Positions 23,401 to 34,294 are shown, counted from the first letter of the stretch. The stretch is DNA of 64,000 bases from Liolophura sinensis (GCF_032854445.1 NC_088303.1:19353501-19417500), one strand, 5' to 3'. Notes: a model not told the origin generated them from the letters alone. Made by a program: numbers and translations.

Positions 23401-24806
23401 ATATTACTTTTGGTACTGAAACCTGCCTTCCAAAAAAAAAAAAATTAAAACACCTTTCTAAGATCATTACTCAGAATTCTCAGAATCAGGCAAAATGGGC
23501 AAGTTAGTCATGGACAAAGTTTGAGCTACGATAAGGTTAAAAAAGCTGTTGAAAATTGTGTCAGTCTTAGATGATAAATCTCCCCCCTCTCTGGTCTAGC
23601 CTGAAGTACTTGTGAAGTGAAGAAGGCTTATTTAACACACACAGCTTTATGCGATAAGATATGCTGTTTATATGGTATGAATTTCGGTTTAAAATCTTGA
23701 CAGTTATCTTTCACCGCTTGGAGCATGTACTTTTTTTAGGCATTGATCCAGTTGTTACAAGGGGAGAGGATGTTGAAGTGCGCCTCCATCATTATTTACT
23801 GTACACGGCGTGATGAGACGGAAAGACTCGCCACGCTTATACGCACCTGTCTGAAGGATTCAGCCCTGTCCAGAGAGACTGTCGAAGCCTTCGCAGAACA
23901 GCAGAAAAATAAAAGTTAGTCACAGAATTTTTTTGTAATAAATGGGAAATTTTTGTGATAATTATTATGTTACATGTGCAGTATTTATGGAAGCAATTTG
24001 TAAGCTTATTTTTACATTGCCTTGCATATCAGTGGTTGCCACTCCTTACTGTTGGATTCATTATTTACTATGCACCATTTGACCACTTTGGTGGCCTAAT
24101 GGTTAGAGCATCAGCCTTGAAGTTGGGAAACCTGGGATCAAACCCATGTTGGGTCATACCAAAGACTTTGAAAATGGTAATTGTTGTTGCCTGACATGAG
24201 TTTAGAGCAAGGAAACAGGACTGGCTGGCCCAGTGTGAGTGTAATGTTACTGCGTAGGGTGTCATATCTGGCAGCACTTTGGCGGCATGGACGTAAAAAG
24301 ACAAAAGTATATGCGTGCACACCTGATGACTCCTCCTCGTCATGCGAGTGAAGATTTGTTTAAATAAGAGCTTTTTGCCTCTTACTGACGAAAGATTTTG
24401 AACTCTAAACTCTCTTATTGTAAAATGCCAAACTAGGTGAAATGCAGTAATTATGCCAAGAAAGAAAAAGAAAATTTCTGATACCTGTAATGTTTGTGAT
24501 TGTTGTTTTGTAGACATAAAAAAGAGCAAAAGTAAGAGTAAGGCTGACAACACGACTTGGGACGCTGAGAGTTATCATGCGGGAATGTCAGCAGCGCAGA
24601 GAAAGCGTGTCCAGAACGCTTTCATGTCGGGCAGACTGCGAATCGTCGTGGCCACGGTTGCATTTGGCATGGGACTTGACAAATCTGATGTGCGAGCTGT
24701 TATTCATTATAACATGCCTAAAAGTTTTGAGAGTTACGTGCAGGAGATCGGTCGAGCTGGTCGAGACAGGAAGGTAGCTCACTGTCACGTCTTCCTTGAC
24801 CAAGAG
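8371..24806 (+). CDS. RECQL4: RecQ4 (Sld2-type) DNA helicase, 15 exons, 3' end not found
   Basis: Nuclear ATP-dependent 3'-5' DNA helicase of the RecQ family, needed for replication initiation (its N-terminus corresponds to yeast Sld2) and for repair. Fifteen exons join in phase to give 929 codons. Residues 1-56 match the Sld2-like start (KKELKKWE, then YEQYNELK). Residues 112-382 form a low-complexity linker with an acidic patch (EDDSDEE) beside lysines. A CCHC zinc knuckle lies at C455, C458, H463 and C468. The helicase core has Walker A TGAGKS (K588), DEAH (691-694), motif III TATAT (727-731), AFGMGLD (881-887) and GRAGRD (911-916). This order is characteristic of RECQL4 and not of BLM, WRN or RECQ1/5. 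Human RECQL4 is 1208 residues, so roughly the last 280 or more residues are missing; exons after 24806 were not recognised. Confidence 0.95.
8455..11264. other. RECQL4 intron 1 (2.8 kb)
   Basis: Holds a truncated SINE near its end (10798-10967) and otherwise unremarkable AT-rich DNA. Short ORFs at 8627-9358 show no family resemblance. Confidence 0.6.
10790..10975 (-). mobile_element. 5'-truncated SINE, minus, 8-bp TSD, in RECQL4 intron 1
   Basis: Tail and body of the main SINE without the tRNA head, between TGTCAGTA at 10790-10797 and 10968-10975. The matching flanks show it inserted as a truncated copy. Confidence 0.85.
11265..11298 (+). CDS. RECQL4: RECQL4 coding exon 2 (34 bp)
   Basis: A microexon between ATACAG and G|GTGAGT. 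It encodes [11 protein letters not shown] plus one base, so it ends in phase 1. It is too short for ORF finding, but phase and position fit the Sld2-like region, where vertebrate proteins have an acidic, alanine-containing linker. Confidence 0.85.
11679..11728 (+). CDS. RECQL4: RECQL4 coding exon 3 (50 bp)
   Basis: Acceptor TTTCCAG, donor GAG|GTTTGT. It encodes [17 protein letters not shown], matching the second conserved helix of the Sld2-like domain (YREYRTLK in human). Confidence 0.92.
12068..12232 (+). CDS. RECQL4: RECQL4 coding exon 4
   Basis: 165 bp, phase 0 to 0, from TTTTCAG to CAG|GTAAGA; residues 57-111. Contains [11 protein letters not shown], similar in position to the W-x-x-x-LN segment of vertebrate RECQL4, and a basic stretch ([13 protein letters not shown]). 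Confidence 0.92.
12446..13258 (+). CDS. RECQL4: RECQL4 coding exon 5 (813 bp linker)
   Basis: Acceptor TTGCAG (12440-12445), donor GTG|GTAAGA; residues 112-382. Rich in S, K and E, with no fold recognised. Near the end, an acidic patch (EDDSDEES) is followed by PCKKSK, which could serve as a nuclear localisation signal. The reading frame runs past the donor to a stop at 13309, so intron retention would truncate the protein. Confidence 0.9.
13768..13823 (+). CDS. RECQL4: RECQL4 coding exon 6, with duplicated donor
   Basis: Acceptor ATTTTAG, donor CAAG|GTAAGA; 56 bp, ending in phase 2. The next exon completes AG to AGG (Arg401). An 18-bp tandem duplication (13814-13831, 13832-13849) repeats the entire donor site. 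Confidence 0.88.
13967..14246 (-). mobile_element. Full-length diverged SINE, minus, RECQL4 intron 6
   Basis: An inverted copy of the main SINE from its T-rich end (about 13973) to the tRNA head (GACCAGCTGAGCCACAGAGG). Many substitutions suggest age. A weak 6-bp TSD, TATCAA, flanks it. Confidence 0.85.
14283..15763 (+). repeat. 31-bp minisatellite, about 48 copies
   Basis: The unit contains CATATCAGTGTGTATCTCTG followed by GCTAAAACATT. Variants differ mainly in the TCTCT/TCCCT/TGCCT/ACACC segment and in CATTCAT versus CATACAT. One unit near 14529 lacks about 13 bp. The array fills about 1.5 kb of the 3.4-kb RECQL4 intron 6. Confidence 0.97.
15845..15960 (+). mobile_element. Degenerate SINE 3' end
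   Basis: Diverged from the main SINE: CTCCCTCCACAATGCTGA, then AAATTCTTGATTACGGTGTAA. No TSD is visible. Confidence 0.5.
16075..16990 (+). repeat. Degenerate tandem repeat block in RECQL4 intron 6
   Basis: About four diverged units of roughly 150-250 bp share GGGTCAGCTGTTG, a TTTTTACACC-like block and a GAAACTTGATGGGAAT-like block. At 16130-16176 there is an imperfect GGTGTT/GGTGTC hexamer run ending in a perfect TGACGTCA (16177-16184). No coding meaning is apparent. Confidence 0.55.
17217..17428 (+). CDS. RECQL4: RECQL4 coding exon 7 (zinc knuckle)
   Basis: Acceptor CTGTAG (17211-17216), donor AAAG|GTATTT; 212 bp, phase fits exon 6. It encodes [18 protein letters not shown], the basic segment also present in vertebrate RECQL4, then C-x2-C-x4-H-x4-C (C455, C458, H463, C468), a retroviral-type zinc knuckle that binds nucleic acid. 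Confidence 0.95.
17863..17934 (+). CDS. RECQL4: RECQL4 coding exon 8
   Basis: 72 bp between TTTTCAG and GATG|GTGAGA, phase 1 to 1. Encodes a basic linker ([17 protein letters not shown]) between the zinc knuckle and the helicase core. Confidence 0.9.
18255..18398 (+). CDS. RECQL4: RECQL4 coding exon 9
   Basis: 144 bp between TTTTTCAG and CCAG|GTATGG, phase 1 to 1. Acidic start ([16 protein letters not shown]) then a proline-rich linker; no fold recognised. Confidence 0.9.
19308..19480 (-). mobile_element. SINE-related element in RECQL4 intron 9
   Basis: CACTCAAGAATATTTCACTT at 19305-19324 matches the tail of the main SINE in minus orientation. The other end has GGATTTGAACCAGCAACC, a tRNA-like B box in minus orientation. 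The middle differs from the main family, so this is a diverged or sister family. Confidence 0.5.
19600..19692 (+). CDS. RECQL4: RECQL4 coding exon 10 (start of helicase core)
   Basis: 93 bp between ATTCCAG and TGTG|GTGAGT, phase 1 to 1. Encodes [19 protein letters not shown], the RecQ motif 0 (F-x-x-F-R-x-G-Q) that contacts adenine. Confidence 0.95.
20174..20310 (+). CDS. RECQL4: RECQL4 coding exon 11 (Walker A)
   Basis: 137 bp from TTTGCAG to GATCAG|GTGTGA, ending in phase 0. Carries motif [15 protein letters not shown] (K588 binds ATP phosphates) and motif Ia [12 protein letters not shown]. Confidence 0.97.
20798..21073 (+). CDS. RECQL4: RECQL4 coding exon 12 (DEAH box)
   Basis: 276 bp from TGGACAG to TGCAAG|GTTTGG, phase 0 to 0. 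Carries the VSPETIAGG segment and motif [12 protein letters not shown] (residues 690-699) with the following [11 protein letters not shown], typical of RecQ4. A glycine-rich [11 protein letters not shown] insert sits before motif II, where vertebrate RECQL4 also has a glycine-rich loop. Confidence 0.97.
21074..22820. other. RECQL4 intron 12 (1.7 kb)
   Basis: Mostly unremarkable AT-rich DNA with small local duplications (about 21828-21858 and 22660-22696) and a degenerate SINE end (22440-22525). Confidence 0.6.
22440..22525 (+). mobile_element. Degenerate SINE 3' half
   Basis: GGTTGATGGTTTCCTCCACC, then CACCATTATATGAGTG and ATTCTTGATTTTGGC match the 3' half of the main SINE with many changes. 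Confidence 0.5.
22821..23003 (+). CDS. RECQL4: RECQL4 coding exon 13 (motif III)
   Basis: 183 bp from GTGACAG to GACGAG|GTAGGA, phase 0 to 0. Carries [16 protein letters not shown] (motif III) and [11 protein letters not shown], both close to vertebrate RECQL4. Confidence 0.96.
23028..23218 (+). mobile_element. 5'-truncated SINE, 12-bp TSD, beside exon 13
   Basis: The 3' part of the main SINE (23040-23206) lies between AATACTTAAACC at 23028-23039 and 23207-23218. It starts 36 bp after the exon 13 donor. The good match to the family suggests a fairly recent insertion. Confidence 0.9.
23340..23600 (+). mobile_element. Repeat family B, truncated copy
   Basis: Begins with GGTAAATGGCC (23340-23350) and shares AACACCTTTC, TTCTCAGAAT and AGGCAAAATG-like blocks with the copy at 56633. 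The right inverted end is not found, so the end coordinate is approximate. Confidence 0.45.
23740..23914 (+). CDS. RECQL4: RECQL4 coding exon 14 (start of second RecA lobe)
   Basis: 175 bp from TTTTTAG to AAAA|GTTAGT, ending in phase 1. Encodes [20 protein letters not shown] (motif IV region) and a lysine-rich stretch continuing into exon 15. Confidence 0.95.
24088..24400 (+). mobile_element. Second tRNA-derived SINE family, RECQL4 intron 14
   Basis: GTGGCCTAATGGTTAGAGCA resembles a tRNA A-box region, and GGATCAAACCC a B box at tRNA-like spacing. The body differs from the main SINE. The 3' boundary is approximate and no TSD was recognised. Confidence 0.45.
24514..24806 (+). CDS. RECQL4: RECQL4 coding exon 15 (motifs V and VI)
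   Basis: 293 bp from TTTGTAG to CAAGAG|GTAAGT, ending in phase 0. Starts with an unusual KKSKSKSK run, then [19 protein letters not shown] (motif V), [16 protein letters not shown] (motif VI with the arginine finger) and AHCHVFL. This is the last exon recognised; the ATPase core is complete here. Confidence 0.97.
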
Positions 24807-26087
24807 GTAAGTGGCTACTAACAACATTTCAGTGGGGACCTGTCCAACTCCTGGCAGCTGGACCTTGCCATCACTAAATGTTTTTGTTCCCAGCTCTTCT
24901 TGATGACTTCACATACTTTCATAGACCATGCTATGTTTCAATAGAAACCAATACATTTTATCATTGCAGACGTTGTGCTACAATCCGTTTTGGACGTTAC
25001 AATGGCTCAATGCCCTGCTTCACACTAGCACCACCTCACAGGTGTAAACATTCTGCTGCATCCCCATTGTGTGGACATTTCTGTTGATATTTTGATATTT
25101 TAGGTGAAGATACAATCTGAAAATTCCTGAATTTCTTTTTTCCCCATCATGTGATCCTTCAGTAGGACAAAAGCTATTACTATTTAATCCTCCTTGAAGT
25201 TTTTGGTTATACACATAAGGGGGTCAGGAGAATCTGCATTGCAGCGTTTTAAGCAATCCATATTTTTGCATTTGTGGAGCTCATTGACATCTTTATTATT
25301 TGCGTTTACATTTTCTTTGTAGAAATTTGTATGTACGTCATTTAGCAAATTATGCCTCATTTGAGGTACATGGAGAATGAAAACTTCAGGCACTCTGAAA
25401 TATGTTTATTCTTGATAAGTGCAACATTGTTTACATCACAGCAGTTTTTTGAACATAGTTGTGCATAAACCAAATGCATTAACTGCTGTATATTTGTGGA
25501 TGTGCATTCAAGGGAAATAACCCAAACTGGCTTGGTACATGTGGAAACTGTTCTTAGAGGCAGTTGTGAGAGTTGATTGATGGATATTTTAAGATGTATT
25601 TTAAGACTTTTTGAGTAAAGTGTTTCTTCTTTCAGATAGAGTCTGTTTGTGGGAGAGTGATAATGGGATAATCTTGCTGTTGTAAAGATTCCCCAGTGAA
25701 AGTGCCCCATTCCAAAAATTTTTATAGTGGCTAAAAAATTTGTTCTGTTGCCAGTAGCTGATTGAAGTGAACAACTTTTCTAGAAGATAGATGTTTCGTT
25801 TCTTCATTCCATATAAATGGCATGCTTTACTTCACCTTATCCATCTTGCCTTGTTCGATCACATGAGCTGAAATTTGAAAGCTTTTAATTGCCCCCCACC
25901 AACATGCTACTCTTGCTCCTCATGTTAGAATTGATTGAGAAGATTTTTTCAACTCCATTGACTTGATTTGAACAAAAATGATGTTGGGAAGTCAATATCG
26001 ACAAATCCTTGTATATGTGTTGAAACATTGTTTTAGACTTCATTTATTGATTGATCCTTTTTATGTACATACAGTGTAAGTATTTAT

Positions 26088-26200
26088 TCATTGATTTATT
26101 TGATTGATGTTTAAACCTGTACTGAAGGATTTTTCACAGGTTTATGGATGGAGGAGGCTCCTGGAGTGAACTCTTGGCTCCGGTACTTGACAAACTTCCT
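26088..26200 (-). mobile_element. Degenerate SINE-like fragment
   Basis: TTTATTTGATTGATGTTTAA resembles the minus-strand SINE tail, followed by a weakly similar body. No TSD. Confidence 0.25.
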
Positions 26201-27000
26201 TGTTTCTTTGTTTTCAGCACACAGCCTTATTTGCAACTGTTGTAGTGGTGCACTTTACACCTGACAGAGATTTCATTAACACACCATCATAAAAAAGGCT
26301 TTGGTTTGAAGAACCTTTTGACACCTGCTCAGTTGTGTCTTTTTTTTTGTCAGAGGTTAATTTATCACTTGTCTCAAAGTGTTTTTTTTTTCTTTTTCTT
26401 TTTTTACCTCCATATGTCTAGATGTTTTTTTGTTAACTTTTATCGGTTTAGGCATTGCCTTATTTGTTTCACTGGAAGAATAGGAGCTACCGCATTTCAA
26501 AATGCTCACAGCATAAGATTAAATGATTCAGGGTAATTAAGACAACAGCTGGCAGTGTCGGTGTCCAGTTTGGTTAAAGTTTTTGGCCAGTCATAGGGTT
26601 GTTGTGACAACCCCATAGTACATGGATTGCCAAATGCAGTTCGTGTTTTGCATATCAAAGACCTTTTTACCACCACAATGATTTACATCTTCATAACATA
26701 TGAAGTCATTGCTCTGCAATCCTTATGGATACAATAAACAATGATAGTTGTGACAGTGTAATAATTTTGGCCTTTCTGTTGATTTAATTCATGGCAAGAT
26801 CTTAGCACGATCCAATTAGAGAATAATATCTGTGTATGACAGTGTCAATCATTCTACTTTTTTTTTGAATTTAGAGGTCAATATTTGAACAAATCACATG
26901 ACTCGAAAATTATGCATTTTTATGAACTGCTCAATCAGGCAAGTTACCGGTATTCTCTGATTGACTTGTCTTATTACTAGAAATGGACTGGGGGAGCAGG

Positions 27001-27645
27001 TTCACAGTGTGCATGTTCACAGTGTGCATGTTCACAGTGTGCATGTTCACAGTGTGCATGTTGACAATGTGCATGTTCACAGTGTGCATGTTCACAGTGT
27101 GCATGTTCACAATGTGCGTGTTCACAGTGTGCATGTTCACAGTGTGCATGTTCACAGTGTGCATGTTCACAATGTGCATGTTCACAGTGTGCATGTTCAC
27201 AGTGTGCATGTTCACAGTGTGCGTGTTCACAGTGTGCATGTTCACAGTGTGCATGTTCACAGTGTGCATGTTGACAATGTGCATGTTCACAGTGTGCATG
27301 TTCACAGTGTGCATGTTCACAATGTGCATGTTCACAGTGTGCATGTTGACAATGTGCATGTTCACAGTGTGCATGTTCACAGTGTGCATGTTGACAATGT
27401 GCATGTTCACAGTGTGCATGTTGACAATGTGCATGTTCACAGTGTGCATGTTCACAGTGTGCATGTTCACAATGTGCATGTTCACAGTGTGCATGTTCAC
27501 AGTGTGCGTGTTCACAATGTGCATGTTCACAGTGTGCATGTTGACAATGTGCATGTTCACAGTGTGCATGTTCACAGTGTGCATGTTCACAATGTGCATG
27601 TTCACAGTGTGCATGTTCACAGTGTGCATGTTCACAGTGTGCATA
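27001..27645 (+). repeat. 15-bp minisatellite, 43 copies
   Basis: The unit TTCACAGTGTGCATG is repeated 43 times. Variants TTGACAATG and TTCACAATG, plus GCGTG endings, fall in a non-random order: the five-unit block TTGACAATG, two standard units, TTCACAATG and one standard unit occurs four times. Because the unit is 15 bp, both strands give long repetitive ORFs (HSVHV, FTVCM, MHTVN). These are by-products of the repeat, with no start context or splice evidence. Confidence 0.98.
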
Positions 27646-30600
27646 AATGTTGATTCTCTTTAAGAATCATAGTTATTTACATTAGATGCAGATATTAGAG
27701 TTGTCGGAAGATTTTTACCTACTTTAAATCTTACTCACCCAGAAAACATTAGTATTTTAGCTGTCTGGATTCTTATGCACAGTTTCTTGCTATCTGGGAA
27801 CCAATATTTTTACCTTCTTCTTTACCTGCTGATAATGACACAGTTTGGCAGTTAACTTTCCCTTGCTATTGACCAAAACCAGAAACAAAAAAAAATGAAA
27901 AAAAAATAAAAGAAAATGTAGATGTCCATGTATTTTTGGGGCGATAATGTTGGAATGGTTTCAAAGCTCTGTCTTCCTGTCACCATTTTGCAATATTTTA
28001 CCTTGCGCATGGCCATCAGTCATTGCTTTACGAGGTTGGGTTTTGTGAAATCTCATCACAAGTTCTTATAACTGATGAAGGTGGTGTTTTTCCTCATGTT
28101 AACGCCTGTACCAGCCTTGCTTGCCATTTGTCGGACTCAGTAAGAGTAACTCATCTGACAGTTTTCCATTCATTTTGCATTAAGGAATGACATAAAATCA
28201 CTCTCAGCACTTTTTACTACATGTATCGAAAACTTTCTGCCTCAAAGAGAAAAAATCTCAGCAATATTTTTGAAACGTTGAAGGCATGGATTAATAGGAG
28301 ATAGCATGGGATAACTTAATGGAAGTTGATAGCAAAAATAGCCAGAAATCAAGAAGGACATTTGCTGTTGAGTTTTGGAGTTTAATTATAAACAGGCTCT
28401 GTTATCTTTGCCCAAATAAATTTGCACAGGATTTCGATAAGCTTGATCATTTGTTTAATAGCCCTTCAGTGGTGGAAACAGCTTTGGCTTCACTTGTTGG
28501 TAATCCTGCCATGAAATATTTACACAGATGTACCTCCACACATGTACATGTGCAATTGTCTCTTCCTATGGCTGTCCAATGAACACATAAAACCTTAAAG
28601 AGATTTGTGGTAGAATGTGGTCAAGGTCATATTTGATAGAAAAGGCAGCACTTTAATGTTACCTTGTTTGAGACTGTCCTAAAATCATACCAAGATATCA
28701 TAGCTAAATATACATGCACGTATGTCACTAATGTGATTATTTACTGATGTGTTATCTTGTGTGGAAGTTTTTGTAGGTTGACTTGTCTGATGTTGTCCTT
28801 TTGGAATTGTCCGATCGGTAAAAAGGTGATATGTGGATGTGCTGGTGTCTTCTCAGCAAAGATGTTCAGTAAATTTCCTGGAAGTTTTTTTCAGCATGTA
28901 TTAGTATCTGCGCATGTATTGGTGAGAATCTTTCGTAAAGGCTGTGGTCCTTATAAACTCTTGGGTAGAGGCCACTTCTCCCGACCCCCACCCCACCCCT
29001 CCTCATATCAAACTAACACTTCACTCCTTAGTGAACTTTGGAGTCAGGACAAACTTGTGTTTGTTGGGTTGTCGGAATCAGCATGCAAATCTGCTAGAGA
29101 ACATGTAAACTCATACATATTTTGTGGTGTGTACAATATGGTTACAGTTTTTCATTAATTTTTCCAGTGTTTAAATTAAAAACTAATTGTTTTTATTGAA
29201 AGTAATTGAAGGATTCAAGATGTGTGTGGCATATTATGGAATAGAATAAAATGTGGAGTATTTGTGAAAGCCTTCATAAGGAGGTATTTCATGTGGTGTA
29301 ACGGAAATGAAATGGAGACTGAAATTCCTTCATGTACACGTAATGAAATGGGTACTGAGTGAAGTTTGTTAAGAATGATGTAGTTGTAGGGACATGGATG
29401 ATCAAATTTATGCATCTTTATTGGTGAAATAATTGTAAGTCAGAGGGCTTGTAAAAGGTCTTCCCACTCCCAAAATGGCCGTTTGCCAGGGCGCTGATAT
29501 GAATGGGCAATTTATGGCTCTCTTGTGACATTCTCCACTGAGCTGCGGGATTTGGGTCATTCGGGTCTGCGCTACGTGGGTGTGTTTTCTCGCTAATGGT
29601 TATGCCAGCAGCAAGCAGCAGAATAGTACATTGCTATCAACACATGACATGTTAGTGATGTAGTGGTGAATGTATGGTACCTCTCAGGGCACCAATCAGT
29701 CTGATCTCATCTCGTCAGTTTACCCCCTGCCTGTAATGGGGTGACGGAGTTGAATCCAGTTTTTGCTGACATGTCTGCAGCTTTTAATGTTTGGGTATGT
29801 GTCGCAAGTTCTGAAGTGCGTGAAAGATTTCTGCTGAGTGCTGTGCCTGGCGTCCTTTGCCTCTGAACATGTCTGAACTAGGTTCACAAAGATAGTTCTT
29901 CAGTAATAAGGAAAGAGAATAAATAAAATGAAAAAGTATACAGACCCAAACTGACACCATTTGATCATTTTGTTCCAGTGCATTTTGAAAATATTTTGGA
30001 CGTACCATATTCACTTTTTTCTTTTGGCATTATTTCATAATAATTGTATGCATAAATTCCACTGGAAAAAGTACTTCAGAGGTCGAAAAGGTTGATGATT
30101 TACAGTATGTGACATGATCTAGGTGAACAGACAGGTACATGTTTAGACATTTTTGAAAAAAATAAAAAGTATATTAATTTGTCATGATTCTGCCAAAGTG
30201 TAATGTTTTCCTTGGTCTGCCTCCAGGTCAGGTAGGTTCGATTATGATGTGAAATGCTATTTGCGTTAACGAATACTGTAATTAATATCTGCGCGACGGT
30301 GACGCTTAGCCTCTTTAATGGTGTAGTAGTACTGGGAAATGGTGAGAAAATATGTGCAGCTGCTTACGTGTGTTATAAAAGGTACATTCTTGATTTAAAA
30401 TTAGGACTAAATGGTACATCAGCTTTCATGTTGTATTTTTTTTTTTTGGCGAAGAATTTTAGAGATCTCAGCCCCACCAGTCATGCTACGATGCATCCTG
30501 TCATTATGGTGTACTCTTTGTGTAAAAAGCATGCTTTTAGGAGGGATTCCTGTCCATAATACCAGATGGATAGCAGAATTGAGATTTGCGCAATAATGTT

Positions 30601-30607
30601 TATATAT

Positions 30608-30638
<31 letters not shown>

Positions 30639-30740
30639 TGATATCCTCGAGAATGTTTCAAATATATAATTGAGATCAGGTATGGAGGCGGGGGAAACTG
30701 GACAGAGCCTAGGGGAAACCATTATTGCTACCTGGAACAA
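30601..30740 (-). mobile_element. (TTTA)n followed by degenerate SINE
   Basis: A TTTA microsatellite (about 30605-30640) is followed by CGAGAATGTTTCA and CTGGACAGAGCCTAGGGG, which match the minus-strand SINE body. The tRNA head is missing. Confidence 0.55.
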
Positions 30741-33700
30741 ACATTCTCAGGGCTGATGTAAGACACTTAACATCCTAGCCAATGGCAATTGGACAGCCAA
30801 TTATTAACTATTTTCCCTAAATTGTTTTTTAAAAATTTTGTTAGATCTCGGGAATATCACTGCTTTGAATTCGATTAATATTTTTTTATGCAAAATTTTT
30901 CACAAATTAAGCTAGATGTTTATATAATTGTTATAACTGTGTAGAAAAAGCAGAGCGATGGTGTGAAATGAGGCTTTCAGAAATCTTTCTTTTTTTTAAT
31001 ACTTTAAATGTTGAACAAGGCATTGAAAAAATGGTAAAAACATTGCAATAAGTGCAGTCTTAAAATGTGCATGGATTTTCATGGACCCTAATTATCTTTT
31101 TAAACAAGTAGCAAATGTGATTATGTGCAGGTAAGTTGGCCTCTGGAGGGCTGCTTTTCAACGAAAACCTAATGGATGTTGATTAGCGGGAATGATTAAG
31201 TAAATTAGTAGAGAAAGAAGTTAAAAAGCTTTGTTTGGACAAAAGGGTAAGACATCAGTTTAAGTGTTCTTACTCATGTACTCTGGTGCTGCTAGAATTC
31301 TCCATCAACCTTTTTCGTCTATCCTGTGGTACATTTTGTGAGTATTTTGCAGTGGGACTTACCCAAATCTAGAGCCATGCATATATTCCTTGCAGGCTGA
31401 TTGAGCTCATGGTATTGCTCAACTTAGCAGCAGATTGGTGCATGCATTTAAGTCGGAGACTTTTCCTGCAAGATGCAGTAGTTTTCTCTGAGCTTCCTCC
31501 AACCTGCTTTTGGATAGGTATAGTAGGACAGTTACATTCCAGTCAGAAAAAATACATGTTTTTAATAAATAACATAAATGAAATCTTGATAGAGCCACTT
31601 TTACAAAATGTTACTGACATTTTTCCCATAAATGATGTCGTCTTTGTGTTCCAACACTAAGAACGATGAAACTTCTTCCTTGCATTAAGGTTACATGAAG
31701 GCATTGATATTCCATACTAACTCTTGCTTAACACCAATTGACATACCACCACACGCAGCTTGCACTTTGTTCGACAACCTATTACAAAATCAACGGAGCG
31801 TGTGCAAAATTTTTTTAAGCTTTTCTTGTTGGAAGCGAAGTCATAGCATTTTGTCATCTTGGTAGTACTGGGCAAAACATTTTCACTTCTATCCAGAAAA
31901 GACAAAATTCTAATCTGTTGTAACGGGGTGCAGAATGGTAGTGAGGAAAGGTATAGTGTTTCAACAATGTATAATATCTATTTGGCAGTATAATCCAATC
32001 ATTGTCCCTTCACTCCTCAGCTGGAGGTAAATCTTACACCTGATTGGACGTGTGTAACCTTAAGTCATGCCATGAACATCTTGTAGATCAGCCAGTGTAT
32101 TTCTTCAGAAGATTTGCAATTTCCCATTTACTGGAAGTTCAATCTATTAAAGTTATGTTAACAATGGTTATTTGCCAGCAGCAATGCTGATCTAGATTTT
32201 GTATGATTTAATCCTTGTTGTTTTAATGAGGATAAGTATTAAAATTACAAGGTTGGCACCAGTCTTAAGTTTAGCATTGTTGGAGTGATACATTTTGCTA
32301 GATTCTGATGCATGCTTCCAAATTATAGGACCACTTAAGAGTTTTTGGGTAAGTTTGGTAAATTTTTTGGTATTAAAAATAAAATGTTGCATCAAAAATA
32401 TAATTTTGTGGCCTTGTGCATTTTTACCAACCAAATTTTAGGTGGAAGATAGTAATTTGGTATTAGTAGAGTGTTTTTGACAATAAATTTAGAATACCAG
32501 TCATTTCTCGTGTTTGTCATGCATCAACTGTTAAGTACGGTAATACTTAGATTTCATTCAAGGTGTAGGTTTCCGTCTCAAAACTAAGATTATTATGGTG
32601 TGAATCAGGTGCAGCATAAGTCTCAGCTTCACGCAGCGAATGCTTTATGGTCATCTAAAATTCTCTGAGTACTTGGTGCCTGCAAATAACTTTTTGAGAC
32701 AAATTTTAAAACCCACCCAATCCAACCAACCAACCAATTCTTGTGTTATTTACGTGCTTATTTAGAGCTTGGTACTTTATCCTCTCTCACTGAATTCGAA
32801 TAGTTTTTACAAAACTCTCTGACCTATTTTGGAATGAACTTTTGACATAACCAAAGCTGCAGTTTCTCTTTCAAGTCTTTCATCCCCGATCTCAGTCTGT
32901 TGTTTTCCCCTGGGTGTTGGGGTGATTTCTTGCAAACCACCCCAGGGGATGGAGGTGATGGAAAACAAGCGGACTTTTTATCCTCTGCTCCAGTTCCTAC
33001 AATTATATGTTGGCCAAATTCATATGGGATCTCATTTCGACATGATTTTACTTTTATCTTGTAAGTTTAGGTTTATCTCTGCCTCCATTGGGAACTGACC
33101 AGTACATGTGATGGCTTGAGGCAGGCCTGGACATTTTGTACATTTTCAGTATTCATACATGTGACAAGTAACGGTTCTCGCTAGAGCCTCTGGGAGGTTA
33201 TATCCAAGCACAGGGGCAGAACAACACCAAGATCAGGGGAAGCTGTAACAAACATGGACAGCTGGGAACAGTGAGGGTAACCTACTTACACATGGACACT
33301 GATGTTTAACCCAAAATGTGCCCTTTTTATGTATCACCCAGTTTGGCAGAGAACTTGGTTTTATACGGCCTGTAAATCACTCTTTTAGGAGTAAAACATT
33401 TTTATTTATTGTCCATTGCGGTTTTTAGAATATAATCTCATCTAGGTGTTGAATTTCCTTCACCATGACAAGTAATAACAAATCAATTCAGTTTTAGGCC
33501 ATTATAGGCATTTTCAACATAGGAACGGCTGTTTGTCCTGTTACAGACTTTTACAGTTTTCTGAACTTTTGGCAGTAACTAACAAGAACTATAAGCGGGT
33601 TGTTTTGTTTGTATATAAGCTGGTTAAATCTTTTACATCTTTTCTGTTTATCTGTGGCCTGAGTGCAAGACAGCAGTAATTATAAACGGATGGGCTCATA

Positions 33701-34294
33701 GCCCAGAGGGCTGTAAATCCATTAACATATCTCTGTTGTGTGATGGGGTAACACAGAAAAGTCGTGAGTGAGAGGAGAGCATCAAGTGAGTGTTCGTTTG
33801 CTGTTTATCGGATTGTCGTAAGTGAGAAAAATAAAAAGTGTCCATTATGGTCCTGCTTGGTCCGTACATGTATTTCAGGGGGTTATCAACTATTTGCGAG
33901 GTATAAATTGCAGCTAGTGAGATTTTGTGCTTGTTTTTAAATTAACAATTGTTTATACTGAATGAATGATAAAAACATGGATTCACCGAGAGAGAAATTT
34001 TTTGTTCTGTTTCACCCATTTTCAACCAAATTATGGATGTTGTTGTTGCTGACTTTATTTGACCTATATTTAACTATTACTCTGACAGCTTAAATCATTT
34101 GAGGGCCAAGTCTTGCAAAAGGAATTCTTTCTGAATGCTTGTTCTTCAAATAAGATGACATGAAATTACTGATCTAAATCTGTTACCACTGTTGTTTTTT
34201 TTGGATGAGTATGCAAATAAATGTTAATATGGTAATACCTAAGGGAAATGGAGCGGAATGTAATGAGAGCTCTCTGTAGCAGCTTTTTCTGTTT

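Noticed and set aside
24970-25041. Possible RECQL4 exon 16 (acceptor TTGCAG, donor CAG|GTGTAA)
   Set aside because: The phase fits, but the 24-residue translation shows no similarity to the segment that follows GRAGRD in RECQL4 proteins, and the donor is weak.
26931-27663. Long ORFs of 226-237 codons on both strands
   Set aside because: All are direct translations of the 15-bp minisatellite (five-residue periodicity) with no start context, splice sites or family resemblance.
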